DNA of 64,000 nt from Gigaspora margarita (GCA_009809945.1 WTPW01000440.1:21608-85607), one strand, 5' to 3'. Positions 23,040 through 34,239 are shown, counted from the stretch's first letter. Made by a program: numbers and translations. Notes: generated by a model not told the origin, from the sequence alone.

Positions 23040-23165
23040 ATTAGATTGATAAATTTGTAACTGTGTTTACTGTAATTGCATCTAATCAAGCCAGTCAAAT
23101 TCAAAGATTAGGTGTAATATTACACATTTAGAAAGAGACAAACAAATATTCATTTTGCAAAATTG
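23040..23165. mobile_element. Reverse copy of the ATTACACCTGATC MITE family
   Basis: Reverse strand: GTGTAATATTACACCTAATC, then TTTGAATTTGACTGGC, the same order as at 21,655-21,690 and 29,095-29,145. The T-rich part (GAATATTTGTTTGTC) precedes it. Ends are not set. Confidence 0.5.
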
Positions 23166-23169
23166 CTTC

Positions 23170-24190
23170 TAACTATGGTTACAAATTTATTAATTCTAAT
23201 TTACAATCATTCTCTTATATTTGATACTTAAAATTATTAAAACTATTTTGATTTTTAAAACTCTTAAATATCTTTTTATACTTTTGATCTTATTTTGTTA
23301 CTGCAAATCCATCACAAAAATTTTAACTAATAAAAAAAAATAGCAATTCAATATAGTCTGATTTCAGCTTTTGATATGCTACTCAAATTTGCCTATTACA
23401 ATGGACATTAGACCAAAGGGTGGCACATAATATTATGATATATAAAATAGCGCATTCAGATAACACATATATGTACATTATACACATGTGGTTTGTGATA
23501 TATATTGGCTTGTTTTGTGAAGAGCAAAGAATTCATAAATAGTTTTCTTTTTAAAAAAAGAGCATGTTTTTACAGATAAAACCTCCATATGTCATGACAA
23601 AAAAAATTCTTTACAAAATTTTACTTTATAAACAGTTAGCTTGCTTATTTTATATTGATTACTTATATAAATTTATATTTAATAATTAATCCATATTATT
23701 ATTACAGTGGCATGTGAATTTATATTCATTACTTGTGCTAAGCTTCGACTAGTAAACTACTAAGTTATTTACATTTCAATTGGCACTGGCATATAGTCCT
23801 ACATGGTCCATGGAATCTGTACCAATTCGGACTATACCTATTCAAATCTGGTTCTTGACCTATACCACAAAGGCCCATGCCTATCCAATACCAACCCATG
23901 TTAATCCAGTTCAATTTTCTTATAAAGAAGAATGTATTATTAATTATAATTAGTATAAAGTTCAATTTGTTTTCTTTAATAAGTGTGGTTCATAAAAAAA
24001 ATATATGTATAATTAATATAATTATTTAAATACTATCCACTTTAACAATTATCGAATTTTTAATTAAGTTTTGTAAATCAAATAGATCAAGACTAGTAAA
24101 AAATATAATTAAAAACCAGTAACAAGTTTGTTTTACCTAGTACATGTAATCATGCAGGTCCTTCATGCATTGCATGTTGCACAGCTATCT
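23170..24190 (-). mobile_element. Dispersed repeat with degraded hairpin end; old twin of 47,835-48,850
   Basis: Read on the reverse strand from 24,190 it begins TAGCTGTGCAACATGCAATG. It then follows the 47,835 copy block by block: CTAGGTAAA, ATTATATTTTTTACTRGTCT, GATAATTGTTAAAGTG, GGTCCATGGAATC-type words, CCCTTTGGTCTAATGTCCAT, and AAAAGTATAAAAAGATA. Nearly all C and G of CpG sites in the other copy are T or A here. The start coincides with the end of a foldback array at 24,190. No coding sequence was found. Confidence 0.75.
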
Positions 24191-24850
24191 TATTAATAAA
24201 GATATAAAAATTCTTATCATGCAAATTTTACTAATAAATTATAACTTTGAGCTCTAAATAAACTTGTTTAGCACTAAAAACTACATTATTTAGCATAAAA
24301 TTATTTAATTTTTTTAATTTTTGAAATAAAAATGAATAAAATTAATAAATTTTTTATCAAATGTAATATTGTTTATCTTTATTTGAAAATTTAAAAAGAT
24401 CAAAAGAATATATAATTATAATAATATAGTGTATCTTTTAGTGATGAACAAGTTTACTTAGATTCAAAGTTATGATTCATTGGTGCAATTTTACATTATG
24501 TAGAATTTTCTATATTTTATTAATAAAAATATAGAAATTCAGAATTATGCAGAATTTTACTAATGAATTACAATTTTGAGCTCTAAATAAACTTGTTCAG
24601 CATAAAAAGATACATATATTGATATATATTCTTTTGATTTTTTAAATTTTCAAATAAAGATGAGCAATCTTATATTTTGATAAAAATTTAGCAATTTTAC
24701 TTATCTTTATTTCAAAAATTAAAAAAATTAAATAATTATATGCTAAAATAATGTAGTTTTTAGTGCTAACAAGTTTATTTATAGCTCAAAGTAATAATTT
24801 ATTAGTAAAAATTTTGCATAATACAGAATTTTCTATATATAACAAATGAC
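24190..24850. repeat. Foldback array (AAACTTGTT family), two to three half-units
   Basis: CTAAATAAACTTGTTTAGCA at about 24,254, its complement AACAAGTTTACTTAGATTC at about 24,447, and CTAAATAAACTTGTTCAGCA at about 24,584 mark alternating arms. Around them are the hairpin centres TTTATTAATAAAA and the TTTGAAATAAAAATGA against TCTTTATTTGAAAAT pair. This is the same plan as at 19.0-21.8 and 36.9-38.6 kb. Confidence 0.65.
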
Positions 24851-25074
24851 GTAATTGCATGATTTCACATGATGCGATGATCACTGGGTTCCTTGTTCTT
24901 CAAGTGTCCCTTATTTCCTTTTAAAATTAAAAAAATTTACTAAGTTAATTTTAAATTTTTAATAAAAGTTATAGTATACATTTTTGACTCTAAGGATAGT
25001 AAATTTATTAAAATTGGTTAAACATTCATTGAGAAATACATAAATTGTTTACAAAACCATCATATGATATAATC

Positions 25075-25330
25075 AATCGAAATCGCTTTTTGTGTCACCT
25101 AGGCAAATTCGAATCCACCTAGGCTAACTTTATAATAGATACAAGTGCATTTTTTAAAATTCTTTTCTATTAAAATTAATTCTATTGCAACAAGCATGCA
25201 TTGTTCTATACATTGTAAAATTTGACAAAGATTAAATATAATTATAAAACTTTTTATTAGTAGCATATTTCTATTTTTCGTACAAAAATTTTTTTGCTGC
25301 ATAGATCATATGACAAATGATCTATGTGTA
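25075..25330. mobile_element. Right-end remnant of a TTAA-type element
   Basis: ACTTTTTATTAGTAGCATAT, then TTCTATTTTTCGTA and AGATCATATGACAAATGATC, closely match the right part of the element at 40,790-41,918, which ends just before TTAA. Here too a TTAA-like ACATTAA follows (about 25,335). The left end was not found. Confidence 0.5.
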
Positions 25331-25454
25331 TTCTAACATTAAAAAATTTGCACATTTTAGACACATTTCGATCTTGCAATGAAATTGTGCAGTATCATAA
25401 AAATTATGTTATTTTTACTTGATCCTGAATAATAAATTTTTAAAAAGTATTGCC

Positions 25455-25665
25455 CGACATTATCTATTAAACGAATATAACACGTTTCTGTATCTTCAAG
25501 AATTGCGGTCTCAATTTATCGAATCATTAACTAAAAATTGGCAGTCTTCTATCATTGAGCACGATTTGCATTGGCAGTTGCGATCTAAATACTTCACTAT
25601 AGCATGTACTGGTATTCTATATAATATTTCTCACATAATTATACCACTGTCTAGTATAGACAACT
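25455..25665 (-). pseudogene. Relic of a protein kinase C-lobe
   Basis: This stretch aligns base by base with part of the kinase gene at about 44,850-45,050: ACACGTTTCTGTATCTTCAAG, CATTGAGCACGATTTGC, GCAGTTGCGATCTAAATACT and AATATTTCTCACATAATTAT all have direct counterparts. Read on the reverse strand it recalls the helix region after the activation segment (EVFRSQL, IMWEILY-type sequence), but stops and frame changes break it and no catalytic motif is included. It is a partial duplicate of the family, about 19 kb from the fuller gene. The forward frame through it is a shadow. Confidence 0.75.
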
Positions 25666-25992
25666 AACATCAAGTTATAATTAATACAATTAAAATTTGT
25701 GGTGGAAATATTTTTTATTAGAGTAGTTTTATGAGAATTAATTAATCAATTTCTAATAAAATCAGATTAGTTAAAAAAAAAAAAACAATAAAATTGCTCT
25801 CTATAGGATTAAATTAGCTAAAAAACTAAGCCAATATTAATAGAAATATATCTGATTATCACTAAATCTATAAGCCAGGATATTATTACAAATAATTATC
25901 TTTAGTTTTTTGCTAAGTCTAAATTTAACTAGCCCAGATCGGCCCATCCGAAAATTTTTTCATAAACTTTATAATTAAAATTAAACATAATA
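25666..25992. other. Gene-free spacer downstream of the Kelch gene
   Basis: AT-rich sequence between the kinase relic and the last recognised Kelch exon. No repeat or gene is identified. Confidence 0.4.
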
Positions 25993-28800
25993 TTAATAAA
26001 TAAATACAATTATACCTATTAATATGTAAGCTTCAATACGCATGAAGTTATTTTCTGTCGAAAGTCTATTTAGATTACTTGAATTAAAACTTATTGCAGT
26101 AACCCAGGTGTAGTTTTGTGTATCGAGAATATAAATTTTATTGCTGAAAGTCTGGTTTTCAACATTCGTTATTAGACCTGAACGTGTTAAATTAATATTT
26201 TTAATATTATGTGTATACAAATGAACTTTATTAAAATTTAATTACATATACCAAATGCAATTATCATATAATTATTATAAATTGTTGCGGAGTGAAAAGT
26301 AAGTGGTGGTGGTGCATTTACTTGCGAGATATTTGGAGTAGACCATCGCCATGTCTTGATGTTAAGGATTGCAGTATCAGGAAATACTTGTGTATTGTTA
26401 ATGCCATATGAACCTCCATATATAATTATGCTTTTATCGTGTGCTATTAAAATAAATAATTTATTATTAAAAAAAACATTTGATAAATAAAATAATATTA
26501 AAATGAACGCACATAACACAGCTGAATGTCCTAAACGAGCACCAATGGAATCGCCACTAACACACTAATGTTAGAATTAATTATATTAGTAACATTATTA
26601 CTATGCTTTTGCAATGACAACAAATAAAATCTGTAGCCATGTTTACTTGATAGTTTTCAGTGCTAATTAATGCAATTAGGAATTAAACTAAATAAGTTAA
26701 CTATAACTAGGTTATCGCCACTGAGTTATATCCCAACCTCAGTTATATTCCATATTTGGGAATGGGCTCGGAAAACCCCTATCTGAAAGTGTCATATGGT
26801 GATTTACCTAGTCCATTCCCCATCTAAATTTTTTATATATTGAATTATATCTCTACCGTAGTTATATCTTCATAAATGCTCTGGAAAAAGTGATATAACC
26901 AGGTATGACTGTATATAAAATACGAGACTTACAGATTTGATATGGCATACTCATATAACAACCTTTATAATCTCAATGAGCAATAATTACGACCACGAAC
27001 AGTACAAAACTAATGTTAAATGCACAATGCTCTTCAAAATTCTGTGTTGCTTCACCGACAGACACTCCAAAAACATATTTCATTAACGTTCATTTTGTAA
27101 TAAACAGTTATCGACAACATGAAAAATTGTTATGCTAGAGCTCAAATTCTTAAATCTAACTTTAAAAATATTAACTGTAGAGCTAAGTGATTGTTAATAA
27201 CTGTTTCATTGCAAAATCCAGATATTTCAATATGCAGTAACTGCATATAATTACTATGTGGTTGCCATTCAGTTGCTGCACGTTAAGATATTTAAGTTTT
27301 TGTAATGTTAAAATTTGACCGTCAGTGAATATATACAACGATTCGATAAATAGAAACCAATGTTCTATATATAAAAAAAAACACTGTATTATTCTTGCAT
27401 GTGGGCATGCAATAGCGTATTTTATGGACGATCGGTTGGTAACTCAATTTACCGAATAATCGGAAAAGAACAAAAAAGAACATAAAATGCTATGCGATTG
27501 CTTACTTACGTACGTACGTAGCATGAATAACAGTTTCATTCAATGTTTTACTATGATTAACATATATTATTGATTTTTTAATAGGATAATCATAGTAAGG
27601 CATAGATAATATGCAAGTCTTAATAATGTAAATACGCGCTATTTGTATAAAAATATATTCTGCCCAACTATATCAACACCAATTATTATCGCTATTCATT
27701 ATATTTTCTTAGGATAAAATTTCTAATATTTAAGCATAGCCACCCTTTTTTGACAGGCATTTTAAATATACATGCAGGTGCTTATAACTGAGAAATTGGT
27801 ATTGTATTAATGAGGTAATATTGTACCGTATAATGTCATGCAGAAGTTGACACATACGTGAAGTTGCAATTGACTAAAAATGGCTCCAGAAATTGCGTCA
27901 AATTTAGACAAATGTACTTCAAGCACGACATCAACATCTCAAAGCTTTATCATGTTTAACATTATATACTTACTTTATTAAACCAATTTAAAAATATTGT
28001 ATCGAATATTTGAACCTATTTTCGATTTCAAAAGAGAATGTAATCGGGGACTAATTGAAACTAATTTAAGCTAATGATGAAAATTTATGAGCAAATCATA
28101 CCTCTGACATCTTTGCATATCCACTAGATACATTTGTGAGCCCACCAATATAAATTATTTGACCATTAGGTAATAATGTAGCAGTATAAGCAGCACTAGA
28201 ATAAACAGATGATTCTAATGGTAACCATAACATTGTAGTAGTGTCAAGTACGTTCATGTCACCAAACAATTGGTCCAAGCTAGGATGATCGACGCTAAAG
28301 TTAGATCCTCCATAGATAAAAATTTTTTCATTATTAAAAACCGCTTGCATGCCATCACGTTTATAGAAAAGGTTGGTATTTCCATTAACATTCAGATATT
28401 GCCATTTTGCGCGTGATTGTGAAGCGTTAGAATTAAATATACTAAATTCTGAAGCATAATAGAAGTGTTGTACATTTAAATTAAACATTCTTCCACCAAT
28501 TAGATAAACAGTAGTGTTATCGATGGGGCTAACACATGCACTGCCATAGATATATCCTAATGGCATTGTAGCATCATTATACCATGTTAGGGTTGTTGTA
28601 TTAAGGGAATTAGACAAATCAAGGTACCATACTTCAGGAGAGGCAGTTGTAGTTGTAAACCAGCCACCGAAAAAGTAGAGCTTAGTGCCTGCTAATGCGC
28701 TAGCCTGTTTATATCGGAGATCAGGTATGCCTTGATTGATCACAAAAGAGATTGAAATTATTATAAAAAAATTATATCCAGTAATCTTGAAACAGTTCAT
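25993..28800 (-). CDS. Secreted Kelch-repeat protein, multi-exon, one exon not located
   Basis: Exon 1 (28,800-28,102) starts with a signal-peptide-like segment (MNCFKITGYN followed by a hydrophobic FFIIISISFVI run). It then gives four Kelch blades ending in YFFGG, VYLIGG, IFIYGG and IIYIGG, each followed by a W or Y about 20-40 residues on. It stops at a GTATGA donor. Downstream exons: a 44-nt micro-exon (26,556-26,513; GDSIGARLGHSAVL), then 26,443-26,252 (HDKSIIIYGG to MIIAFG) and 26,177-25,993 (NVENQTF to TWVTAI and a short hydrophobic tail). Their phases agree: T+CA gives Ser, G+GT gives Gly. The exon for the second half of blade four, expected in 28,101-26,557, was not found, so the gene may be damaged. 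Kelch propellers bind partners; the signal peptide points outside the cell or to its membrane. Function is unknown. Confidence 0.75.
26700..26911. mobile_element. Small TA-flanked pogo-like MITE in the Kelch gene's long intron
   Basis: The right end reads TGATATAACCAGGTATGACTG followed by TA. Reversed, CAGTCATACCTGGTTATATC matches the left ACTATAACTAGGTTATCGCC. CAGTCATACC-type ends at TA sites are typical of pogo/Tigger-like MITEs. Internal words GAGTTATATCCC and GTAGTTATATCTTC are also inverted. It lies between Kelch exon 1 and the micro-exon. Confidence 0.6.
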
Positions 28801-28984
28801 AGTCGAAATAGTTTTTATAACGCTAAAACTCCAATTTTCAGGAACGAAATTTCACAGAAATACAGTTTAATATTGATATCTTACCGAAATACCTTTCTAG
28901 TTATTCATACACGTACGTCGTACGTATGCATGCTCTGCATAACTGCGAGTACTGTAACAATAAATCCATGGTATCACTAACTTA

Positions 28985-29145
28985 AAAAATTTCTCAGCGA
29001 AAACCCTTTATTAATGCACAGAAAGCAATTAAATTTCTTAGAGTTCTTAGGTAAAATAACCGATTTTTGTGCGTTCGTTTGATTTTTGCGTGTTATACTT
29101 GATCTTCCTGTTCTTGAAATTTGATTTGGCCAGCAAATTTATTTA
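28985..29145. mobile_element. ATTACACCTGATC MITE-family copy
   Basis: Order: GCGAAAACCCTTTATTAATG, CACAGAAAGC, CCGATTTTTGTGCG, then GTTATACTTGATCTTCCTG and GAAATTTGATTTGGCCAGC. It matches the 21.5-kb member with changes. It lies about 200 bp upstream of the Kelch start codon. Confidence 0.55.
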
Positions 29146-29744
29146 GGTTAGCGACCCTAAGTCATAGGAAGACATTCATGTGATTGTCAATTTTTGCAGA
29201 TCTACCCTTGTTTTCCCGTGATAATTTAACAAATCAAATTGTGATAATCGCCGTAAATTATATAGATTCGAGGAAATCCTATTTTTATTTATTATTGCCT
29301 TCGCTAAAGATGCTACAATCCTCGAAATATATAATTATTTAACAATATCACTTATTTATATACTGTATATTTCTCTATTACTGTATTCGTATTTGTATCT
29401 ATCAAAAGGAAGCAACGCAAGGAATTTTATTCTTTATTTGAGTAAATTCCAAATAATTCATTTGTCAGTTATTACAACCATTGCATTACTGTCTTTATAT
29501 TAATTAAATTACGTACAGTACTAACTCTTCTAAAGCCATATATATTTAATAAGTTCTACACTAGGTTATCAGGAGCTGATAGATGTCCGAAGCAATAATA
29601 TGTATACTGTATATAGTCTGTTATGTAAATAATATGTCGTGAAACCAGCATATGTACTGTGAATGGATGTTGCTAACAGACATTGCATGGTTTTGCGTAG
29701 AAGTAGTGCAGTTGGATTTTGATTTTTGAGAAAGGGCGGTTTAT

Positions 29745-29792
29745 CAATGTCGAAGCAGCGAGAGCCTAACCACTACGCTTCGGACAACAAGA
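29745..29792 (-). other. tRNA-like fragment with A-box-like word
   Basis: On the reverse strand GTTGTCCGAAGCGTAGTGG then TTAGGCTCTCGC resembles a tRNA 5' half and A box (TRGCNNAGTGG). No B box or acceptor 3' strand follows, so it is not a functional tRNA. It is probably the head of a decayed SINE or a dispersed repeat; a similar word (CGCTTCGCTCTGGACAA) lies near 31,120. Confidence 0.35.
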
Positions 29793-30280
29793 GTAAAGTA
29801 ATGTAAGTATTAAATTTTATTAAAAGAAATAATTTAAACATAAATACGAAAAATTAATAACTTGTGAGAGCCTATTTTCAAAATCTAAGTTTACCTTAAA
29901 TACTTTGATCATTCTTTTTACTTGACTATTTTTTTTTGCAATCAGTACTTGTATACCCGTTTTACTAATTGCAAAATGCAATAATTCACATAATAACCAC
30001 TTCTAAATAAAGTCCTCTGTTTTGGGGATTATTTTGGGATTATTTTGTATAGCGAAGGCTAAACCTAATTATGAAAAAAATTTAATTTTCCATAAGTAAA
30101 ATTGTGAAACGGTATAATTTAAAAAAGTACTTAACCTATATAAATTAGTTAATTAACCGGGCATCAGCCAATCAGACGAATGTCCTCCTATGAGGATTGT
30201 GTTCACAGTGATCTACCGTGAATTAGGACCCCTAATAATACTATAGAGGTTATATTGGCTCTAATATAAATTTTATCCAA

Positions 30281-30333
30281 AATCTGCAACTCTGATTGGT
30301 TGAACCTTATTTGGCCAATCAGAGTTGCAGATT
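30281..30333. repeat. Perfect 19-bp inverted repeat (hairpin)
   Basis: AATCTGCAACTCTGATTGG at 30,281-30,299 is exactly complementary to CCAATCAGAGTTGCAGATT at 30,315-30,333, with a 15-base loop. Several more ATTGGTT/CCAATCAG words lie between 30,165 and 31,060. It is probably a MITE core or end. Confidence 0.8.
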
Positions 30334-30359
30334 CGGGGTCCTCGCGGAACAGCCCAAAA

Positions 30360-30835
30360 AAGGAAATTTAATTTTGTAAATAAACAAAATGCGTAAAAAA
30401 ACAAATTTAGGGTAAGAAGGTTAAGGTTAGAAGTTATGGTTGCCCAATAGATGTAAAATTTCGTCCCCAGCATTTTTAATTAGTGCGCCAAGGTCGATTT
30501 AAACACTAGTTTTGGTGTATTTTCGCTTTTTTCTTCCGCAGTGTTCGGATTTCATTTCGGGCTTATCCGGAACGATCAAAAATTGAACTCACTGATTGGT
30601 AATTGCCTTTTTAGGGGATGGTTAAAGCCAAGGATTATTTAATTAAAATTAGGTTAAGGGTTAGTTAGGGGTTAGAGTTAGGGCTTGACTTATAAGTAAA
30701 ATTATCTTCCCGACATTTTTTATTAATGCTCCTAAACAGGTTTAGACACTCGTTTTTTGTATTTTCGGCGGGTTTCACTTTTTTTCTTTGTTTTTGTCTG
30801 ATCCGTAAAGATCAAATTTTACGATTTGATTGGCT
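30360..30835. mobile_element. Two adjacent direct copies of the AATGC-T-rich MITE family
   Basis: Copy one (about 30,410-30,600) and copy two (about 30,655-30,835) share GGTTAGAGTTA-type words, then CATTTTTNATTAATGC or ATTAGTGC, GGTTTAGACACTCG or GATTTAAACACTAG, TGTATTTTCG, a T-rich tract, TTATCCGGAACGATCAAAA or TGATCCGTAAAGATCAAA, and TGATTGG. They look like a tandem duplication or two insertions at one site. The TTAGGG-like words belong to the repeat. Confidence 0.55.
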
Positions 30836-31196
30836 TTCTATAACGTGAACGCACAAGACCCTTTTTTAGGAGTTTGTATTACCGGCACAAATAAGAGCCA
30901 TCTACCGTACGTACGATACAAACTAGACAATGCGTATCATTGTGTGTCCGGAGCTTTTATGCAATTAACCAATCAGCATTGCGGAAGCGATCCGACAGAT
31001 TCATGTGATATTGTCGATAAACACTGTCGGTTGGTCGTGATTTACAACCAATCAGAGATCCGGAAACGAACAGACGGAATTTACGTGACGGTATTGATCA
31101 AATACTGACGTAAGAACCGTGTCCTCCGCTTCGCTCTGGACAATAATAGCTTTGTGTCACAAAATTTCAACGATTAACAAAATAAGTATTATAAGG

Positions 31197-31233
31197 TAGC
31201 TGCGCAATGTAGTTGCGATAAAACCAGGAACGG
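31197..31233. repeat. GC-rich hairpin motif (element end), diverged copy
   Basis: GTAGCTGCGCAATGTAGTTG, then CGATAAAACCAGGAACGG. The same motif opens the repeats at 47,835 and 52,113 and, degraded, at 24,190. The stem is partly lost (GCGCAATG against GTTGCGAT). It marks the end of a dispersed repeat whose body continues to the right. Confidence 0.6.
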
Positions 31234-31854
31234 TTGTATCGAAGGGATATGGTTAAAGGGCTGAAAATGTAAGAAAATTTAAGCCAAAAATCGAAACTGG
31301 TCTATTTGAATATATAAGATCAGACTGATCCTTTCTACATTTTCATTAATGGTACTATAGAGAGTTTCGCATTTATGAAGGCGTAGATCGGTTGAATTTG
31401 TTTAAGGAATTTTTTGTGACAAATTGATAATGCGTATGCGGTCGAAATTAAAAAATTTAGAGTGTTGAATGGCATAATTTAAAGTTACTTAAGTATTCAA
31501 CATTATGTATTACATTATTTAACAGTTTGCGAAGTTATATGATAATGATGAATAGCACATTAAATTAGGTTTGGATGATGCCATTCAAAGTGCTAAGTTT
31601 TTAATGTTGTTTGATAATGTTACTAATCTTTGTGCTAGTGATTAGATGCATTAAAAGGCATTTATGATGTAATATTAATCTGGTTAGATAATAAATATGT
31701 TTAGATTCGCTCGTTAAGTAACTGAATATTGTAAAAATGTTATTCTTAAAAAAAAAAAATCGTAATTATTTTCGCGAAAGGGTTCGATAGATCTCACGAT
31801 TGCAGATCGGAGGGTAATTAATAGATTAATGGCACATGAAAATGAGTAAAGAAA
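31234..31854. other. Gene-free stretch behind the hairpin motif
   Basis: Probably the body of the hairpin-ended repeat, but it does not align clearly with the 47.8-kb or 52.1-kb bodies. No gene is recognised. Confidence 0.35.
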
Positions 31855-32205
31855 AGCCATCAAATAAATTTATTATCGCAATTGACTTGGGCTCTTAAGT
31901 TAAGCTATTCTTTGGCTCAAAAAAATGCTAGTTTTTTAATACATTTTTATTATTTTCTTAATAAAATTTTTCATTACAATATAAAACATTTCAAACCATA
32001 TGTAAATAAAAAACAAATAAGTTAGAAAAAAAGCTATCAAACAAAAAATCATGATTTGCACAGAATTTTATTATCACAATTGCTTTGGCCTCTTAAGTAA
32101 AATTGTTTATTGGCTCAAAATAATGTATTTTCTTAAGACATGTTTTATTATTTTCTTAGTAAACATTTTCACTATAATAAAAAACTTTTCAAAACATATA
32201 GTAAG
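31855..32205. repeat. Two-copy tandem repeat, ~190 bp
   Basis: Units begin near 31,860 and 32,045. Shared words are TTTATTATCRCAATTG, CTCTTAAGTWAARYT, TTGGCTCAAAA, TTATTATTTTCTTARTAAA, TTTTCAYTA and TTTCAAAMCATAT. A third, older relative lies at 3,790-3,925. The short forward frame in unit two is accidental. Confidence 0.6.
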
Positions 32206-32213
32206 TGTGGGTA

Positions 32214-32840
32214 TTGTAGCAAAGTCAGCAGTTTCAATTAGTAAAAGTTTATAAAAAAAGTAAATCTTATTATAAATTTTATTTTATATATAAGTTTCAA
32301 CTTGCTTTATATAATTAATAAAAAAAATAGCTCAATTTTATGTAAAAATTCTATAGCAGCTTTGATTCTTAATTTAATGAGAGTATTGTAGTAAACTGAA
32401 GATTAATAGATAAAAAATGGTCAATAATCTTTTTATACATCGTATCATAGTAGAATAGAAGACTTCTAAATATAGTAAAATTTTAGAATATGCATAATTT
32501 GGAAGGGAGTCAGTAAAAAAAGGAACAAATTTATTAGATAAATTTGTTCCTTTTCTACGACCCCTCCATTTAGTGCCATGAATAATTTAAATTAGTGGGC
32601 AGTACCAATTTATCCAGTAAATAATCTTATTTCTCTATATTATAATTTAGTTTAACTATAATTCTTAATAAATTATCAATTTTATCTCTTCGACAATAAT
32701 ATTTTATAACTCAGTGATCAGAGCTAATAATTTTTGTACTGTTTAATTCATCTTATTGAGATGGATTGAATGGTATAAAAATTATTTAACTTGGATCAAC
32801 AAATCATAACGTATAATAGATTTGCCACAATACCTACACT
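32214..32840. mobile_element. TA-flanked element with AGTGTGGGTATTGT ends (627 bp)
   Basis: TA lies at 32,212-32,213 and 32,841-32,842. The left AGTGTGGGTATTGTAGCAAA pairs with the right TTTGCCACAATACCTACACT (one mismatch class per few bases). The ends resemble those of the 34,240-35,372 element (AGGTGGATATGGGTATTATG), suggesting one superfamily. Inside, at about 32,517-32,556, GGAACAAATTTATTAGATAAATTTGTTCC forms a separate tight hairpin. No coding capacity. Confidence 0.7.
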
Positions 32841-33094
32841 TATCTTATGTAAAGAAAAATAATAATATGTATAAAAGTGAATTTCCAATCCTTATTTTCT
32901 CTTCTTTGATTCCAAGTATCTTGGAATTCACTAGGCTGATTTTAATGATTAAATACCATATCTGCTAATTAGCATAATTAGGCCCTAAATATGCACCCTA
33001 AAAATTTTTATGATAAACTTATTTGATTGGTTAATCATAAAAATTGCCCTCCAAAAATATTAACTGCATATATATATATATATTTTAAAAACAA

Positions 33095-33840
33095 AGTATA
33101 GTAGTCAGAACAAATGTAATGCAATACAGTGATTAAAACAGAATGTAGTGTAGTAGTTAAAACAAAAAACATGTATTAGTTAAAACTGGACATAACAGAG
33201 TAGGTAGACTCTGAACATAGCACAGTAGTTAGAACTAGATTACTAAAATAGTTTGAACTAAAATGAAACAAACTAATTTGAATTGAGATATAGCACATTA
33301 GTTTAAACTGGTTATAGTATAATAGTTAGGTACTCAACACAGTATAATATTTAGATTCTAAATGTAATACAGTAGTTTATTCACTGTAGTTTGAAATAAG
33401 GATAGTGCAAACATAATATGGTAGTTAGATTCTGAACATAGCACAGTTGTTTGAACTAGTACATAGTATAGAAATTTGATTCTAGATAATTTGAATTTAG
33501 ATAGAGCATATTAGTTTGATTCTGGATATAGCATAATAGATTGGATTAGAATATAGCATAATAGTTTGAACTGGAACATAGCACAGTAGTTTGAAATAAA
33601 CATAACATGGTGGTTTAAACAGAATAGTGTAGTATCTAGATTCTGGACATAGCAATGTAGTTTGAACTAGTATATAGCATGAGGATTTGATTCTGAAAAT
33701 AGCACATTAGTTTAATAGTAAATTCTAGATATAACAGATAATTAGGTACTAAATATAGCATGCTAGCTAGATTTTGGTTGCACAGTAACTAATTTTCCAT
33801 AGTGATAGATTAGATTTGGGTATAGCATAGTAATTGTAAA
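33095..33840. repeat. Minisatellite with ~24-26-bp units
   Basis: More than twenty degenerate units of the form ACATAGCACAGTAGTTTGAA plus a short spacer (CTGG or TTCTG) follow each other. Variation between units is high, with TTAGATTCTG and TTTGAACTGG as two recurring spacers, so the array is old. There is no open frame across it. Confidence 0.7.
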
Positions 33841-34239
33841 ATAAATTGTATTTTTTTTTATACTAATAAATTTATATCTATATCTAAGTAAAAAATAGAT
33901 CATAAATTCTGGTTCATAGTAGCTAAATCTAAAGCTATTAGTTATAATTCATAAGCATTATTAACTTAATTCCTAAAGTCTTTCAGCAATTCTATATATT
34001 TTTATATTAAAATGAGTTGCTTTACATTGTTTTAATATCCATATGTTATTTGAATTTATTTTTAATAAATTATCAAAAATTTCAAACAATTATTGCTACA
34101 TGATTCAGAATCTAATTTTGTAATACACATAAAATTTGTAATATTTCTATTAGATCTATTTAAAACACTAATTATTGTGGGCTATCAATTATAGGTATAT
34201 TTTAAATAGATAATATATGCAAAAATTTACTAAGTACTA

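Larger units (their letters stand above)
28801..30280. other. Gene-free region upstream of the Kelch gene
   Basis: The Kelch promoter should lie here, but no element could be assigned with confidence. A copy of the ATTACACCTGATC MITE family (28,985-29,145) and a tRNA-like fragment (about 29,745-29,792) are listed separately. Near 28,910 the palindromic words ACGTACG and CGTACGTA occur. Confidence 0.4.

Noticed and set aside
25419-25667. Forward 82-residue frame
   Set aside because: It is the antisense of a kinase relic; the reverse strand aligns with the 45-kb kinase gene.
26973-27083. Reverse 36-residue frame with a hydrophobic end (MKYVFGVSVG)
   Set aside because: Too short, inside the long Kelch intron, no splice-phase agreement with neighbouring exons.
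27870-27960. Reverse-strand candidate for the missing Kelch exon (VVLEVHLSKFDAISG)
   Set aside because: It has an AG and a GTATGT at plausible sites, but the wording does not match a Kelch blade well enough to join it.
29745-29792. A tRNA gene
   Set aside because: Only a 5'-half-like segment with an A-box word; no B box, no acceptor closure.
30830-31108. Forward 92-residue frame (MAFYNVNAQDPFLGV)
   Set aside because: It runs through MITE ends with repeated TTGGTT/CCAATCAG words that also occur outside it, and no family is recognised.
33095-33840. CRISPR-like array
   Set aside because: Units touch each other without unique spacers of even length, and the composition is eukaryotic.
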